Assembly: GCA_902491215.1 (NCBI GenBank)
Contig: CABUGV010000056.1
Location: 1-15,377 of the forward strand
Direction: 5' to 3'
DNA length: 15,377 nucleotides
Source of the DNA: 43-108 sp001915545
Lineage (GTDB): Bacteria > Bacteroidota > Bacteroidia > Bacteroidales > Bacteroidaceae
Shown: positions 14,433-15,377 of the stretch, one piece after another
How positions within the stretch are numbered: the first letter of the stretch is position 1
How the letters are laid out: each line of letters opens with the position of its first letter
Program-made: the position numbers and the translations under genes
Notes under the pieces: model-generated
What the model was told of the DNA's origin: nothing
What the model saw: the letters and a program-made list of their open reading frames with translations, nothing else
Database searches by the model: none

Positions 14433-14834
14433 TCAAACCAAACCGAATGAAACGTCTATGGACGTTTCTGTAAACAGAATATCAGTCAAAAACACATGCT
14501 CGCATAAATGGCTCAATTTCTCAACACTCTGAGGGTAAATATTTACCCGCTTGCAATCGACATCTATCTCTACTCCATCAGGTATGCGGTTCTGCAAATG
14601 TCCTACAGCTCCGGCAATCAGTAAAGACACCGGCATACTGCAATCGTATGAAAAGCAGACAACATCTTTGCGAAGCGCCTCAACCTTAACAGCAAGCCGA
14701 ACTGTCGGGACAAAACCTGACGGCTTATAACTCACATTCAAGACCTTATCATCTTGACGCTTAAAATTCGGACGAACTCCAAACTTCTGTTTCAGCATAT
14801 CTGAAACTTCATCATAAGAAATAGAAACCTTCAT
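14433..14834 (-). CDS. Small protein of unknown function, early in the leftward run
   Basis: The 133-residue protein has no signal peptide. It shows alternating strands and helices (VSISYDEVSDMLKQKFGV, VPTVRLAVKVEALRKDVVCFSY, DGVEIDVDCKRVNIY), which suggests a compact alpha/beta domain. SMPVSLLIAGAVGHLQNRI (67-85) is the most hydrophobic part but is short for a membrane span. I do not recognise the family. It starts 32 bp after the truncated upstream frame and ends directly before the lipoprotein frame, so it is co-transcribed with it. Confidence 0.6.
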   Translation of the reverse strand: MKVSISYDEVSDMLKQKFGVRPNFKRQDDKVLNVSYKPSGFVPTVRLAVKVEALRKDVVCFSYDCSMPVSLLIAGAVGHLQNRIPDGVEIDVDCKRVNIYPQSVEKLSHLCEHVFLTDILFTETSIDVSFGLV

Positions 14835-14866
14835 AAAAAATTCACGTTAATAATTATATTGCATTA

Positions 14867-15073
14867 TTATCTATCCATAGATGCCGTACTTGACAGGGAA
14901 GACAAACGCATAAGCCTTGAATATTCTGCATCGGAACACGGCATTTCACCATTCTCTTTCAGTTTTATACGATAGCACTCAAGAAGCGAATTTATATACT
15001 TACGAGACAAAAGAGCGAGATCATCAGCCTTTTTAAAATAGGGATATTCAGTAAATAGAATAAAATTAGCCAA
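14867..15073 (-). pseudogene. 5'-truncated frame at the border of the insertion sequence
   Basis: The frame ends FKKADDLALLSRKYINSLLECYR ... SSTASMDR and stays open for 68 codons. A stop codon (TAG, 15076-15074) lies directly before it, and there is no ATG until residue 43. The open part runs right into the hairpin (15069-15108) at the left edge of the insertion sequence. This looks like the C-terminal part of a gene cut off by the insertion. A start at a TTG (15073) cannot be excluded. The family is not recognised. Confidence 0.4.
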
Positions 15074-15114
15074 CTAATTCATACACAAAGTGTTGCGAAT
15101 TAGCTGGCTTTTTT
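15069..15114 (+). terminator. Hairpin with T-run at the left edge of the insertion sequence
   Basis: GCCAACTAATTC (15069-15080) pairs with GAATTAGCTGGC (15097-15108), with one A-C mismatch on the plus strand, and TTTTTT follows (15109-15114). On the minus strand the same stem is perfect if a G-T pair is counted. It would stop outside transcription from reading into the transposase gene. Confidence 0.6.
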
Positions 15115-15127
15115 GTATCTTTAGGTA

Positions 15128-15166
15128 TTCCCCCGAAAATAAGGTTTGACAGCCAAAACGGGGGAA
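15128..15166. repeat. Inverted repeat in the transposase leader
   Basis: TTCCCCCG (15128-15135) and CGGGGGAA (15159-15166) are perfect 8-bp inverted repeats, 17 bp before the transposase start. In a transcript this stem could reduce transposase translation; it may also be a transposase binding site. The true IS end could not be fixed because only one side is in the window. Confidence 0.5.
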
Positions 15167-15182
15167 ATTCCATGACTAAGAT

Positions 15183-15377
15183 ATGGCTAAGATACAAAAT
15201 ATTTCAGAAATTCAGCCTACTTTGGGCTTTACAGAATTTGATATTATAGAAAAATACCGCAAGAGTTTCAATGAGAGTGAGCTTGGCAGGCTTCACTCGG
15301 TGTTTCCGTTTGAGCATATGGCAAAAGCGGCAGGCTTGTCTGATCATCGTCTGGGACGCAGGAACATCTTCAGCCCT
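15183..15377 (+). CDS. Transposase, N-terminal part (partial, runs off the window)
   Basis: The 65 visible codons begin MAKIQNISEIQPTLGFTEFD and include IIEKYRKSFNESELGRLHSVF, PFEHMAKAAGL and RLGRRNIFSP. This matches the N-terminal region of IS1182/IS4-like DDE transposases common in Bacteroidales, in which a short helical part precedes the catalytic domain. The DDE residues lie outside the window, so the family is not certain. A second ATG at 15172 is out of phase. The gene is preceded by an inverted repeat and a terminator-like hairpin, the usual insulation of an IS. Confidence 0.75.
   Translation, partial: MAKIQNISEIQPTLGFTEFDIIEKYRKSFNESELGRLHSVFPFEHMAKAAGLSDHRLGRRNIFSP

Noticed and set aside
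14533..14548. 16-bp perfect palindrome GGGTAAATATTTACCC
   Set aside because: It lies within the coding sequence of the 133-residue protein and has no partner elsewhere in the window; probably chance.
1..15377. CRISPR array, tRNA or rRNA genes
   Set aside because: No regularly spaced direct repeats and no tRNA or rRNA-like segments were seen on either strand.

Overview
The window looks like a chromosomal accessory stretch from a Bacteroidales bacterium, most likely Prevotella or a close relative. The evidence is: several upstream regions match the Bacteroidetes promoter pattern (a -33 TTG box and a -7 box TAnnTTTG) and mostly lack Shine-Dalgarno sequences; there is an ECF sigma / membrane anti-sigma pair; there is a decayed TonB-receptor-like outer-membrane protein; and a secreted phospholipase ends in the C-terminal domain style common in Prevotella (YYSVSGKRLVAPREG...GKVKKIIM). 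No rRNA, tRNA or CRISPR array was seen. All calls come from reading the sequence; no database search was possible.

Layout. (1) 1-1130: the start of a leftward membrane protein, a rightward macro-domain hydrolase with its own promoter and terminator, then a gene-free stretch with a promoter, small hairpins and a strong terminator that looks like a non-coding RNA of about 210 nt. (2) 1130-4650: an inverted-repeat element, a secreted beta-barrel-like protein, then a tightly spaced ECF sigma factor, one-pass membrane anti-sigma candidate and secreted protein. (3) 4650-6770: a second, decayed copy of this arrangement. The tail after the secreted protein (with a structured hairpin), the GTAAAG-type inverted repeat and the beginning of the beta-barrel-like gene all recur; the second gene copy is cut short and runs into the second tail. 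A heavily damaged TonB-receptor-type pseudogene follows, closed by a bidirectional terminator. (4) 6938-8490: a leftward secreted PI-PLC-like enzyme with a good promoter. (5) 8587-9662: a leftward von Willebrand A protein preceded by two tiny overlapping frames that may be remains of an AAA+ ATPase, ending at a strong terminator.

(6) 9752-15073: a leftward gene run that is the least explained part. In transcription order it holds a 5'-truncated frame, a 133-residue protein, a lipoprotein, a YkvA/DUF1232 membrane protein, an exported penicillin-binding-protein-like protein that has lost its catalytic motifs, a 183-residue protein with a caspase/CHAT-like His-Gly and Cys pair, and a CX5R phosphatase with a Cys-rich N-terminal part whose start overlaps the preceding stop (TAATG). 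The run closes at a strong terminator. An envelope-linked signalling or quality-control role is possible, but this is inference only. (7) 15069-15377: the left end of an insertion sequence with the first 65 codons of a rightward transposase. It may have cut off the 5' part of the leftward run.
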